DNA of 64,000 nt from Diphasiastrum complanatum (taxonomy: Eukaryota; Streptophyta; Lycopodiopsida; Lycopodiales; Lycopodiaceae): the NCBI GenBank assembly GCA_029204225.1, contig CM055099.1, positions 48,596,141-48,660,140 on the forward strand, in the 5' to 3' direction. Under the pieces are notes generated by a model, which was not told where the DNA came from, did no database searches, and saw nothing but the letters and a program-made list of their open reading frames with translations. This document shows, in pieces, positions 10,881-23,071 of the stretch; positions within the stretch are counted from its first letter, which is position 1, and each line of letters starts with the position of its first letter. The position numbers were made by a program, and so were the translations under genes.

Positions 10881-12320
10881 GATACAATGTCCAATCAATA
10901 GAACCACTCTCATCAAGACATGATAAATTCTTATTGACTTCAATAGGCAAGGTCAATGGCTTACAATCGGCCATATGAAATATCTCTAAGACCTCTCAAG
11001 AATATTTTGCTTGTGAAAGCTTAATAGTGTTTGTATTTTTCCATACTTTTATGCCTAGAAAATAATACATCAAATCCAAATCAGTCATCTCGAAATGTTT
11101 ACACAAACTAGACTTGATAGACTTTATCAAGTTCTCATCATTTATTGTGATAATGATATCATCAACATATAGCAAAACTAATGCAACACATTTTAGTAAG
11201 CACTTAGCTCTAGATTAGCATTAGTTTGTTCTCACAAACCCATTTGCTAGGAAGTAGCTATCTATACGATCATACCACGCTTGTGGCGCTTGTTTCAGAC
11301 CATACAAAGCTTTTTGCAGCTTGCACACTTTGTCCTCTTGGCCCTTCACAACAAACCTCTGTGGCTACAACATATAGAATGCGATCATCAGGCATAAAGT
11401 AGTGCACTTAACTACATGAGCAAACATTTCATCAAATTCAATACCTTTACTTTGCTTGTAGCCCTTGACCACCAAGCGTGCCTCGTGCTTCACAATTGAT
11501 CCACTAGCATGAAATTTGGTTCTATATACCCATTTATTACTAATGGGTTTCTTTCCAATGGGAAGATTATCAAGGTCTCATGTACTGTGCTTGTGTATTG
11601 AATCCATCTCATTCTCCATATCCCTTTGCCAATTCTTGAGATCCTTTGCCTCTTCATAGGTTGTAGGCTCTTGTTGGTACTTCATGATGTCGCTCATAAG
11701 GGCGTAGTTCGCATGATAGTGATTGGGATCTTTCCTCTCTCTCTTCGATCCTCTCCCATTTCCTTGTGAGGTAGATTCATCCTCGCATCCTATATCATGG
11801 TTTCATACCATTTAGGTACTTTTATTTTAGGTGATACACTTCTTGGTGAGTAGGTATCCCAAGGAGTGTCCAAATACAATCTCTTCATTTTCACAGGTTT
11901 CTCCTTCATAGCACCAATCGGTAAATATCTCGCCCATGGCTCATAAATGGGTGGAATTCGACCTTGTTTCTATTCAAGGACTTGATTTTCATGTGTGATT
12001 TCTTGTGTGGCTCCATCCTCATGTTCTTCTAAGATCGTAGCAAGCCTCTTGATGTCACTATCACCTTTTGCCTAATTGTCTTGACTCTTTGTCAAATCTA
12101 TGCATTTTGTCAAAGATTACATCCTTACTAATGTGGATCATTCACATTATTGGATCAAAGCACCTGTAAGCCTTTGTCTCTCATCATACCCAGCAAAGAT
12201 GCACTTGGTTGACTTCACATCAAGCTTGCTTCACTCCTCCTTTGGCACGTGCACATACGCTTTGCACACAAAAATATGAAACTTGTTGATTTTTAGCTTC
12301 ATCTCCATACAGAGATTATG
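10880..12320 (-). pseudogene. Degenerate copia pol fragment C2, C1 family
   Basis: On the minus strand, pieces in several frames give the end of integrase (KAYVHVPKEE, KCIFAGYDER), the inter-domain tail (ARYLPIGAMKEKP, YLDTPWDTYSPRSVSP) and RT ([13 protein letters not shown], then a YVDD-type LLYVDD... block near 11150). The same blocks occur in C1 in the same order, so it is an older copy of that family. Many stops and frameshifts. It lies tail to tail with the plus-strand RT fragment at 10050-10880. Confidence 0.75.
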
Positions 12321-13016
<696 letters not shown>

Positions 13017-14115
13017 ATGAAAGATTTCAGATCATTATGATCCAATCTACTTGAATGATCTTTAGTTAGAAAGAGAAATACACTACCAATCTCACCAATA
13101 TAGAAAAATCCGCATCTACACACGAAATGAGATGCACACACTAATAGAACTTGAATGAAATGATAAAGTACTGTTGTTGTCTGTACAAAACCAGAAAGCT
13201 ACTATATTTCGCACGTGTGGATCCAAAAATAACAAATATAGATCATTCTACACATAGAATTGCAAGCAATCACCAAGATAGTGCACCAATGGATAGTAGA
13301 AACCAAGAGGACCATGTATAAGCATGAAATGAGATAGATAAGAGAGATTATAGCTCTCTCCATGAGTTACATCTTTTATAGCAGGTCCAGACCCTATTTG
13401 GCCACTTGGCTTTCCCACCAAAATGCTAACCCTACTCATTTTGGGTCTAGATTCAATGTACCCAACTATTCAAATTTGAATCTACTCAAACTCGCATTAT
13501 AACTTTCCCACACTTTCAAAAAGTGTTTATTCAAATGACATTTGTGAAAAAAGTGGATCTTGAATGGATCCAAACTCCCAAAATACTTGGCTAAGATCTT
13601 TGCACAACAAGCTACAAAAGCTAGAAATGGCAAAGCATCTTAATGCTACCTTTGATACACATGAACTTGACAAAGCATTCAAGAGACAAAAGAAACTAAT
13701 AAAAGGTATTGATGGTAGCCATAAATAGTAGCAAACATGCCTCCCAACAGTAACCTACCACTTTTGGAAATCTCCTAAGATTATACACAATAGCTCGAAG
13801 ACAATACACAAAGCAATGCTCTCAATGGAGGAAGAAACTGTGACAATGATCTGTTGATCTCTCTCAACAATACAATAAGTTTCTCCAATCTGTTCTCCAC
13901 AGATTTCAGCCTAATATAGGTGAGAGAGATGACTCTCTCTCCTCTCTCTAGAACTTAGGACCCAATTTTAGGACAACAGTAGCCTAAAATAGCCTATTTT
14001 GGCCTATATGTCCAAATAACATGATTTTGGTGTCATTTCGAAGGTCTTGAAGTTTGATACTTCTTCAACATGAAATATATATTAAAACAAAAATATCTAG
14101 GCCTCTTTCACATGT
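13017..14115 (-). repeat. Outer part of the 3' LTR of element E3, split by E2
   Basis: From 13017 to about 13540 this matches the LTRs of E1 (20631 and 28451) with many more differences; the terminal TG is TA. The rest, to 14115, is more diverged and has no clear match. The LTR seems to continue at 31934-32015 on the far side of the gypsy insertion, where it ends ...TTTTCACA next to a purine-rich tract. E3 is thus a relative of the E1 family, entered by E2. Confidence 0.55.
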
Positions 14116-14907
14116 TGTGGGGTCGAAGATCTTTCGAAGTATAGCCCTTTCGCCTGTCAACAAAGGTTAGATCACTGGATGGGTGCCTAACTATGCATAG
14201 ATGCTACTTTTAGTTAAATTTCTACTTTCTCCCTTAACTCTACTCACCACTATGCTACTCCTCTACACTAACATTCATCATAATTTTGGTTGAAGGGAAG
14301 GGATGGAGAAGAATAGATTGAGAAGAGAAGAGAAAGAGAGAGAAAGAGAGTGAGGGTGGAGGTTAGCTCAAATGCTCCTTATGCTTGCTAATGGAAAAAC
14401 ATTCACTATGGCAAACAATAAAACATGGAAATGGGAAGCAATAGAAAACACAACCAAGAGCAATAACAAGTAGTGAATAGCAAATGAGGATGCTTCTCTT
14501 CCAAAAATGGTAGAGTTTCCTCCTTCTCATTAAGCATCCCAATACTGTACAAATGGTGCCTTTTTATGAAATGGGGAAGGCCCTTGCCCCTCAATCTTAT
14601 TGGCTAATATTCACAATGACTTGGACCCAACTTGATCCAAGGGTCCACAAAAAGTACATTAGAAATCACAAGATTCATGTGAGTCCCAATTTGGACCCAA
14701 CTCTAAAAGGTGATCTCTAAGTTTAAAAATGACCTTGGGCCTCTAGTTTTATTTTGATTACAAGGCCCAAGTCAAGTTTATTTTATTTACAACTTCAATT
14801 GCGTGCTCATTGGGCCATGGGCTTATACACACAGGATGCTATGCCCTCGCAACACATTTTATTGGAGGATTTTATTTATTTACACTTTGTTGGGAATACC
14901 CCCAACG
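14116..14907 (-). repeat. 3' LTR of gypsy E2
   Basis: On the plus strand it starts TGTGGGGTCGAAGATC and ends at CCCCAACG. The terminal base differs from the CA end of the partner LTR (31119-31928) and of the E5 LTR. It is alignable with both over its length. A pyrimidine/purine-rich GAGA stretch lies near 14290-14350. Confidence 0.88.
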
Positions 14908-14953
14908 AGACCCACGGCCTGAAGTAGTGTTGGTCCCTCGGCACTCTACCGGT

Positions 14954-17900
14954 TTAGTAGAGCGTTCTCTTGGGATGTCTCTGGTGGATGAGATATCCCA
15001 TAATGTCTTTCATGAAGTTGAGACGGTCCAGTTTCTTCGAGTCCTTTGGCGTGTGGAAGGACTTGTGAACTCCTGTCAACCATTCCTGATCCACCCATGC
15101 TTGGAATCGTTTCGTCCAGGGATCACCAAGGAATGCAGCTCGGTAATATACGCGAGCGACTAGCAGTTGCTCTTCGACTTTGTCAGAAGCGAGTGCCTTA
15201 TTTGGACCAAAGAATATGGAGGGAAGGAAATCATCCCATTTTATTTCAATGCCCATTAAATATTCCAAGTCTCGAGCATAAGTGGCTGCCGCGCGGACTG
15301 TGGGATCGGGGCAATTGATGTAGTGGCTGGCGAATGTGGAGAGAGCCCTTATGGCGTCTACATCTGTTGTTCACCCATATTCGAATTTGATGATTGGCTA
15401 GTTGAAATTGTTGAGTGTGATTTGGTCCAGAGGAGTGCCGCATTCCGCCCATTTGGATCTTCTTGGACATGGCATGAAATGCGCGTTCACCCGTAACTGT
15501 TGCAGACTCGTCACGTAAGCCCTCATGGCTGTAGGGTCTCTCTCAAATAAATTGTTGTCGCCACTTCAGTTGTGGTTGGAGGGCGAGTAAGGCTTGCAGT
15601 TCTTTTTCCTTGATGGTCTGAGTTGAGAAGGATAACTGCCAGCCGTCTCTTGATGACTCATGGAGATATTTGGATAAAAATTCATCGATGTTCTCCTCCA
15701 CAGATTTTGGTCTTTGGAAGGCCCGGCTGGCAGATATCATTCGTGACCCTCTGGATGATGTTGCTGGGCCCTGGCTGGTGGTTGCGCCTTGGATCTGGTC
15801 GTGCGTCCCAGTGGCCGCATCTGTCTGCCCTTGGTCCTAGCCTTCGGACCCTTGATCTGGTTGAAATCCCCCTGCTGCCTGCTGGCGCTAGTCTTGGTTG
15901 GTACTAGCCTATGCAGCATCAAAATTAGGTGGCGGTGGAATTACCATGGGGGAGGGCTGGGTCTTCGTTTCCATGTATTTCTGGCATGCCTTGAGGGCTT
16001 GCTTGGCCTGGGCGAGTTCTTGCGTTGCACTTGTCCGATACTTATTGAACTCCGTCTGGTAGCTGTTCAAGGTATGGCTATAAATCTGCACTTGATGCCG
16101 TAGAAGATCATCTCTGATTGGAAAAGCGGCCTTGTGTCCGGTGCAGATTGAGCTAACCAGAAGAGCTTCTCATCTTGTAAGGCTTTAACCTCCGTCCCCA
16201 GGCGCGTGTCCTCTGCTTCCAAAAGTGTAAGTTGCTCTTGGATGGGGGCAAGTCGTTGGGATGCTTCAGTTTGAAGCTCTCGCACCTTTGTGGAGGCCTC
16301 TGTCAGCACATTGGAGAGGCTTTGAATATATTTGTTTAGGCTCTCCTCCTTCTGCTGCAACTTGGCAATCTCCTAATGTCCTGCTTGTTCGTGTTGCTGA
16401 GCTAGAATTAGCTCTTGCTGCAGCTTGGTGAGGTCTGTTCGCAGTTGTGTATTATTTGTTGCCAACTATAGTACCCTGCTTTTCAAAATAGCTTTGGCTG
16501 CTACCGCACCGTCGTTAGATCCGTGAGAGCAGCTGGTACATTGGCACTGGTAAGGGCTTGTGTTGTATCGGCCCCGATGACTTGTGGAACTCCATCGTCA
16601 TTGTCCTCAATCAGATTTTCATTTATCCTGATGCCATTTGGGGCGGTGGGGTTAGCCCGATCTGGTGATGCTACAAAAACTGTTTGTACAAATGCATCAT
16701 CAGGCAGCAGTTGGTTGTCCTCGGCAACCTTTGGCGAAGCGGGTGGGGTGTGAAAAACAACTGTGGAAACAGGGGCGAGGACAATTTGTCCGAATGAGAG
16801 GATGGGAGGAATAGTGGGGAACTGAAGGGTGGTGTGGAGTATGGAAGAAGGTGAGGATGGAGCGGAAAGTGTTTGGCGTGGAGGTGAAAAATTGATAACT
16901 TGCATCCATGCCAGAGTGTCGGGGGACAGTTGTGAATCAGAAGGGTTGAATGTGAGAGGAGCAACGGTGGTGGCAAGAGTAATGGAGGATGCGATGGTGA
17001 TAGATGGAGCAGCGGACACTGGAAGAGAAGTAGGAGTGGTATCGACAGAAGAAATGAGGATGGAGATAGAAACAGATGTGGATGGAATAGGAAGAGAGGT
17101 AGTGACAACAGAAATTGGAGTGGGGGGTTGCACGGAAGACGAAGTGATGGTGGTTGATGGAGTAGTTAGTGTGGCAGTGGAGACACGTCGTCGGATAACA
17201 TGTGGAGATGTGGATGTAGAGGCAGCGCCACGCATTCATTTGCTGGCCATTATGTTAATGACTGCAAGTTGAGATGAGATAGATGCTTGAGATGGTGGGT
17301 AAAGGTTAGTATGTGGCACAAGGGTAGATAGGAGGGATGAGCGTTGGAAACCGCGCACTTTCGTCTCGAGAAGTGCGTAGGAAAAGTTACACAACAGGGG
17401 GCTTGTTGCGATTCGCTCACGGTTGTTGGGTTTGATGGAGTTTGTTAGTTCTCGAATAAGGAAGCTATGCCAGTCATATGGCACAACGGAGGGGTTAGGG
17501 AGTTCTAGAAAGGATTCCACTATCTGACTCAGTAGCGTAGACTGGATTCTGTCCTTGCAAAATGTTGAAATAACCAGAAAGTTATTCAATAGATGCGCAG
17601 CCGCCTGAATGACGGGTTCCGTGATAGCTTCTATTAGGTAACCATTGTTAGTCTGGATGGGGATTTCTGGTGTGGTTTGGGTGACAAATGGTTTGATCAG
17701 AGCTTTGGCGTGGCGATGGGAGATGGGTTGACGATCATCGGACATAATGCCAACGGTGATCATCGAGTCGGCGTTAATCCTGACCTTGTACGTGGTACCT
17801 TGGTACAGGAAGTGGAAACGAGCCTTGTCCTTGTCCCAGGTGGCGTAAGCGTGAAGGGCGAGGCCCATGTTAATCTCATAATGGAAGAACGCCGAGTAAA

Positions 17901-18048
17901 AACCCATTGCTTCAAGGAGGGGCCCGGCTGTCTGCAGCCATGGTTGGATCAAAGTGTCAGAGGGCAGAGGCCAAATCTGCGTGGCCTTGGGGATGTCATG
18001 CTGGATCACCTGTTTGGCGCCAGAGTCTTCAGAGGATGAGGAGGCCAT
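14954..18048 (-). pseudogene. Additional ORF (aORF) of gypsy E2, unknown function
   Basis: It starts with MASSSSEDSGAKQ at 18048, about 190 bases after the integrase stop. An N-terminal 270-residue domain (18048-17236) includes INMGLALHAY, TTYKVRINADSM, QTNNGYLIEAITEPVI and AAHLLNNFLVIS. A TGA at 17236-17238 interrupts it; the E5 copy has CGA there. A Ser/Thr/Pro-rich linker follows (17235-16501), then, after a frameshift, a Gln/Leu-rich probable coiled coil (about 16480-15909). The C-terminal domain (about 15740-14954) has EYLMGIEIKWDDFLPSIFF and VYYRAAFLGDPWTKRFQ. The final stop lies just before the 3' LTR. I recognise no known domain. Position after integrase matches extra ORFs of some plant gypsy lineages. 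Confidence 0.7.
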
Positions 18049-18241
18049 GTTAGCAATGATGATTAGTGGTCAAAAAAGTCAGAAAAGTAGAAAAACGGTG
18101 GAAAATGAAAGGAAACAGTAGAAAACTAAGAATAGTGAGTGTTGGATGACAAAGATTGTAGTTCAGAGTGCAGATCGGTGTTTGATATATGCAGATGACA
18201 GCTGGTAGGAAGTTTGGTTGAAAATAGAGAACTTGGTATTT

Positions 18242-19191
18242 TCAGTGGAAATTTCGACACTTGTGTAACTGGCTACCATTGATGGGTGTGTCGAAGGGCG
18301 TCCCATCAAGCTGTTCTAAGTTCAAAGCCCCATGGTTAAGAGTTTCCTTGACCCTATAAGGACCTTCGCCTGTGAATTTTAACTTTCCCTTGATCGCCTT
18401 GGTTTTATACATCAGGACAAGATCTCCTGAATGAAGATCCTTCTTTTGTAATCTGCGATCATGCCAAGCCTTGCGTCTTTTCTTTTCCGCTGCCAGTGCA
18501 TGCATTGCTGGTAAGCGTGTTTCACAGAGTTTATGTAGAGCTTCATGGCGTAGCTGTAGAGATTTGGACTCATTAAGATGTTGCGCGGTGGCAATCCTTA
18601 ATGATGGAACTAAAAACTCTACTGGCATCACAACAACCTGACCATATACTAATTGGAAGGGTGTTTGATCGGTGCTCCCTTTATATGCTGTCCTGAATGC
18701 CCATAGTGCAGCATGCAACTTGTGTTCCCAATCTGATCTGCTAGCTTCAACTGTTTTCATGAGCACGCTACACAGGATCTTATTGGATGATTCTGCTTGT
18801 CCATTACCACGAGGATAATAAGACGTACTGGTCTTGTGGATCACGAATAATTCCTTTAACATGACTTGATGGTCTCGTTGATGGAATGGCTTCCGCGATC
18901 ATTGACTAGTTCCACCGGGCACCCGAAGCGCACAATGATATTTTCATAAAGGAACTTGGTAGTGGTCCTAGTGTCTACTACTCGTACTGCCTTGGCTTCG
19001 ACCCATTTGGTGAGGTAGTCTGTGGCTACGATTATGTATCGAGCCTGGGAACTCCTTGCTGCAAGGTGAATTGGACCAATATAATCCAATTCCCATTTTT
19101 CGAACGGTGCTTGGACTAAGACTGGGTGTAGTAGATCATAGTTCAATCTCGTTGGTCTTCTTGCCCTTTGGCACAAATCACACTTTTTCAA
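18242..19191 (-). pseudogene. Gypsy E2 integrase core and C-terminal part
   Basis: The frame from 19191 begins at the end of the zinc finger (KKCDLCQRARRP). It carries the first catalytic Asp in WELDYIGPIH and the second in LVNDRGSHS. A frameshift near 18860 precedes the second frame, with the third acidic residue in NGQAESSNK. The C-terminal part ends GEGPYRVKETLNHGALNLEQL and a short tail. There is no chromodomain-like extension. Integrase joins element DNA to the chromosome. The frameshift makes it inactive. Confidence 0.85.
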
Positions 19192-19650
19192 GTATTCCTT
19201 TGTGTCTTTATGAATCGTTGGCCACCAACATCCTGATTGCAGGATCTTGAAACTGTAATGTCAGATGCAAAATGACCTCCACCCATGCCTTCATGTGAAA
19301 GCGAAATGATATGGGTGGTCTCATGAGGAAGAATACACCGCCGAAGAATTTCGTCTGGACCTCTTCGGTACAACTGGCCGGCAATCAGCTGATAAGGTCT
19401 AGCTTTCGAGATCAATTTCCATTGTTTCGCCTTTGATAGTGATTTGTCTGGTTGGCCCCGCATTAGATATTCAACAATGTCAGCAGCCCATTCTGGTACC
19501 GTATCTACGTAAAATAAGGCAGCATCTGCCAGCTCATCGTCGGGTTGGGTTGCAATCTCCTTTCCCTTGATTCGTGACACATGATCTGCCATGTAGTGTT
19601 GTTTTCCCTTGCAAACTACTATTCGAAAATCAAATTCCAACAACAACAGG
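19188..19650 (-). pseudogene. Gypsy E2 RNase H end and integrase zinc finger
   Basis: It begins LLEFDFRIVVCKGKQHYMADHVSR, the usual end of gypsy RNase H (D-H-V-S-R). After a linker it gives the HHCC integrase start (LYRRGPDEILRRC, HEGMGGGHFASD). The coding continues at 19191 in another frame. An in-frame stop lies near 19650, between this and the preceding RNase H part. Confidence 0.8.
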
Positions 19651-20630
19651 AGCTATCTGGTGATTCTCCCGGTGTTGTAAGTTTTATTAACGAGATATAG
19701 CAAGGGTTGATGGTCCATATAAAAAGCAAAATGTGTGGCCATTAAATAGTGTTGAAACTTCTTAACCGCATAGATCATTGCCAGTGCTTCTCGCTTTGTG
19801 GTTGAATAATTCATTTCAGTATCATTGAGCTGTCGGCTTGCAAATCAGATTGGAAAATCTTTTTTGTGTTCACCTGGCTGGGTTAAGACTACTCCAACTT
19901 CATACTTCGATGTGTCCATATGCACGTGGAACTCAATGGACCAATTGGGTGGTCGTAGGATTGGTGCTGAGACCAATGCATCCTTAATCTTCTGGAAAGC
20001 CTTTAGAGCTTCCTCATTCCAATGTGGATCCGTTGTGAGCTTGTAAATTGGTCTGGCTAACTCCGCAAAATCAAGAATGAAGATCCTATAATAGTTAGCA
20101 TGACCCATGAAAATGTAGACCTCGCGGATCGTCCCCAGTGATAGTAGATCAACAATGATCCTAATCTTTGATAGATCTGTGGCGATCCCATGTCTTGACA
20201 CTATATGGCCGAGTATCAAGCTATGTGTCACCCAGAATTGACATTTTTTTGGATTCAGGGAGATCTGGTATTTGCGACATTTTTGTAACACCTTTTCCAA
20301 ATTGGATAAGTGTTCTGAATCTGGTCCATGCACGCACAGATCGTCCAAGAAAATTTCCAAATTTTTTTGCAAATAATCTTTGAATGCCGTTTGCATGACT
20401 CGCTGGAAAGCGATTGGGGCATTGCAAAGTCCGAATGGCATCACTTTATAGGCATAAGTTCCCCATTCTTTGGCTAATGCTATCTTGTGCTGGTCCTAGG
20501 GGGGTATTTTCACCTGGTTGTAGCCACTGAAGCCGTCCAAAAAACTGTAGGCTTCGTCACCAGCTACTCTATCGAGGACACTTTCCGTAAATGGTAAAGG
20601 AAAATGGTCCTTCTTGGTGACTGCATTAAG
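19650..20630 (-). pseudogene. Gypsy E2 reverse transcriptase (C-terminal) and RNase H
   Basis: The minus strand from 20630 reads AVTKKDHFPLPF and FLDGFSGYNQVKIPP. A TAG follows, then MPFGLCNAPIAFQRVM and the catalytic FLDDLCVHG. The connection (GHIVSRHGI, FMGHANYYR) and RNase H (FHVHMDTSKYEVGVVLTQ, then REALAMIYAVKKF) come next. The N-terminal RT half lies at 29107-29290 on the other side of E1; the two break points share the TTAAG duplication. Stops at about 20494 and near 19845 also disable it. Confidence 0.9.
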
Positions 20631-21281
20631 TGTGAAAGATTTCAGATCCTTAAGATCCAATCTACTTGAATGATCTTTGGTTAGAAAGAGAAATACACTA
20701 CCAATTTCACCAATGTAGAAAAAATTAGCATCTACACACAATTTGAGATGCAAATACTAATAGAACTTGATCAAACTTGAATGAAATGATTATGTATTGT
20801 TGTTGTCCATACAAAATCAGCAAGCTACTGTATTTCACACGTGTGGATCCAAAAATAACAAATATAGATCATTCTACACATAGAATTGCAAGCAATCACC
20901 AAGATAGTGCACCAATGGATAGAAGAACCCAAGAGGACCATGTATAAGCATGAAATGAGATAGAGAAGAGAGAAGATGACTCTCTCCATGAGTTACATCC
21001 TTTTATAACAGGTCCAAACCCTATTTGGCCACTTGGCTTTCCCACCAAAATGCTAACCCTACCAATTTTGGGTCTAGATTCAATGTACCCAACTTATTCA
21101 AATTGAATCTACTCAAACTCGCATTGTATCTTTCCCACACTTTCAAAAAGTGTTTATTCAAATGAAATTTAGACTAATAAACTTTGAAAAGTCAACCTCT
21201 AAGTCTAAAACAAGTTTCGGCCTCAATATGCCAAATATGGAAATATTGCAAAATGTGATGAAACTAGTTGAATCTTTCACA
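20631..21281 (-). repeat. 3' LTR of E1
   Basis: Starts TGTGAAAGATTTCAG and ends ...AATCTTTCACA on the plus strand. The partner is 28451-29101. On the minus strand the tract GTTGAAGAGGGAG directly precedes it. Confidence 0.95.
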
Positions 21282-21845
21282 CTCCCTCTTCAACTAGTTT
21301 TAGCATAGACTTTGATAATACTCCAAGTGAAGTCCTATGCTTCATGAACAAGTCTTTTCCCAATGCTTTGGTGAAGATATCAGCTACACATTCTCTTGAA
21401 GAGACATGTTGAAGCTCCACCTCCTTTGCAATGACTTGCTCCCTCACAAAATGATATTGTATCTCAATATGCTTGCTCCTAGCATGAAAGATAGGATTGG
21501 ATGCCATTCTTTGGGCTGATTGATTGTCACAAAAGATGATTGGGCTCTCTGAAAAATCCAGCAAGTGAAGATCCTTGATCATCCTCTTGATCCATACCAT
21601 CTCCTTTGTGCAATGTGTAAGAGCTTTGTACTCGGCCTCACTAGATGACAATGAGATAGTGGCTTGTTTCTTTGACATCCATGATATAGCTCCATCACCT
21701 ATGAAAATACAATAAGAACTAATGGATTTCCTATCCATTACATCTCCAGCATAGTTCGAATCTGAAAATCCAAAAAGATTAGGTGATGATCCCTCATACA
21801 ATATGCCAAAAATCTCGAGTTCCAATGATGTACCTCAAAACTCGC
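21282..21845 (-). pseudogene. E1 RNase H domain
   Basis: 182 residues from about 21825. It contains GFSDSNYAGDVMDRKS (first Asp), SLSSSEAEYKAL (Glu) and IIFCDNQSAQRMASN (Asp), the HARSKHIEIQYHFVRE block, and the end RTSLGVLSKSML shared by copia elements. The catalytic residues look intact. The frame into it is broken at about 21830. It would degrade RNA in the RNA/DNA hybrid. It directly follows a displaced integrase fragment rather than RT. Confidence 0.88.
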
Positions 21846-22108
21846 TTTCCTTCCAAAGGTGTCTTCAAGCATGATTAACAAAAATACCTCTTCTTGAAGA
21901 TGGATCCTCCTTGGTCCTATCATCAAGAGTAATGTTGACATAGCATGTGCATCCAAAGGTTCTTAGAAAGTTGACACTCAGCCTCCTCTTGAATAGCATT
22001 TCAAAAGGTGTCCTTCCATCCAAAATAGCACTCGGCCACCTATTGCACAAGAAATTGGCACACAACAAAGCTTGATCCCAAAATGGTTTGTTAAGATTAG
22101 CATAGTTT
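21846..22108 (-). pseudogene. Displaced integrase fragment inside E1
   Basis: About 240 bases on the minus strand repeat the element's own integrase C-terminal part (NKPFWDQALLCANFLCNRW to DPSSRRGIFV), also present at about 25810-26040. In E4 this place has only a short link between X and RNase H. At the left end some 25 bases (about 21858) match 25689-25713 in the opposite orientation. Confidence 0.8.
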
Positions 22109-22592
22109 TTGCCAATAGAACTTTGATCCATCATAAGAATGATCTTCTTCCTAAGAATAGATCTCCTTTCAATGATCATGTAATGCTCAAAATAGAAACA
22201 ACCATAATTGATATAGAGAATAGTGTCCACTTGGGATGCTTCACTATTTCTTACATCAATTTTACATGTAAAAATGTGACTAGAACATGAAGAATCAAAT
22301 AGAATGTAAATGAAATGATTCCACCATGCTTCCAACTCTGAACTCTCTGGAAAAATATAGCAAACAAACAATAAATGTGAGTGATCAACTTTTGCTTGCA
22401 TGTCTCCTCCTTCTTTGTCCTTTGTTGCCATGTATCCAGCATGATACTCCATGAATGAGCCTCCATCTTCATCTTGCCACAAGAAACCATCAAACCTTGG
22501 AAATCCATGAGTAGGTGAGTACATTAATGATGCAAATCTAGCACCACATGACTCCATAAACCAAGTAGTTTGTACTAGTCCATCTTCAAGAC
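22109..22592 (-). pseudogene. Module X, second half, in E1
   Basis: The frame (MESCGARFASLMYSPTHGF, DEDGGSFMEYHAGY, CKIDVRNSEASQVDT) is the continuation of the X sequence that stops at 24849; E4 has both halves joined (43690-44755). This part ends at MMDQSSIGK, after which integrase sequence intrudes. It has aromatic and hydrophobic stretches and no motif I recognise. E3 has a diverged counterpart at 32016-32450. Here, unlike in E4, no stop interrupts this half. Confidence 0.6.
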
Positions 22593-23071
22593 AAGGACAA
22601 TACAGACCAAGGCAATGAAGACAAAAAATACAACCGATATATATGAGACTTCAACAAGGGCAAGCGTCAATTGTAGTGATCACTGGAGTTCAAGTGATTG
22701 AATATCTCCCCAATGGAGATAGTGCATTTCCTGTAGGAGACAATGAATCTTGCTATAGAAAACTCATTTCTGTTGCCTGAAGAGCTCGGTTTTCCTGCTT
22801 ATTCAAGAAGAGATTAGCCTCATAGAAAAAGTGGTTCATATATTTTCAAAATTGATGTATACAAAAAATTGTATTACATAATACAAAATTCCATAGCTCA
22901 TAATCTATGGATCTTCAATTTCGCTGGATGTTCCAATATCTTTGCATTTTATATGCTCTTCGTGCCTTACTCTTACCTGCACAAGAGAAATTGTTTTAGT
23001 TATATATTTTATGAAATTGATTCACTTAGAAATAGAAAAAAAAAAGAATATTTTTATATGGCATAACGTAC

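Noticed and set aside
22600-22860. Plus-strand coding piece (SIVVITGVQVIEYLPNG type)
   Set aside because: Short, broken by a frameshift, with no splice signals or similarity that I could recognise.
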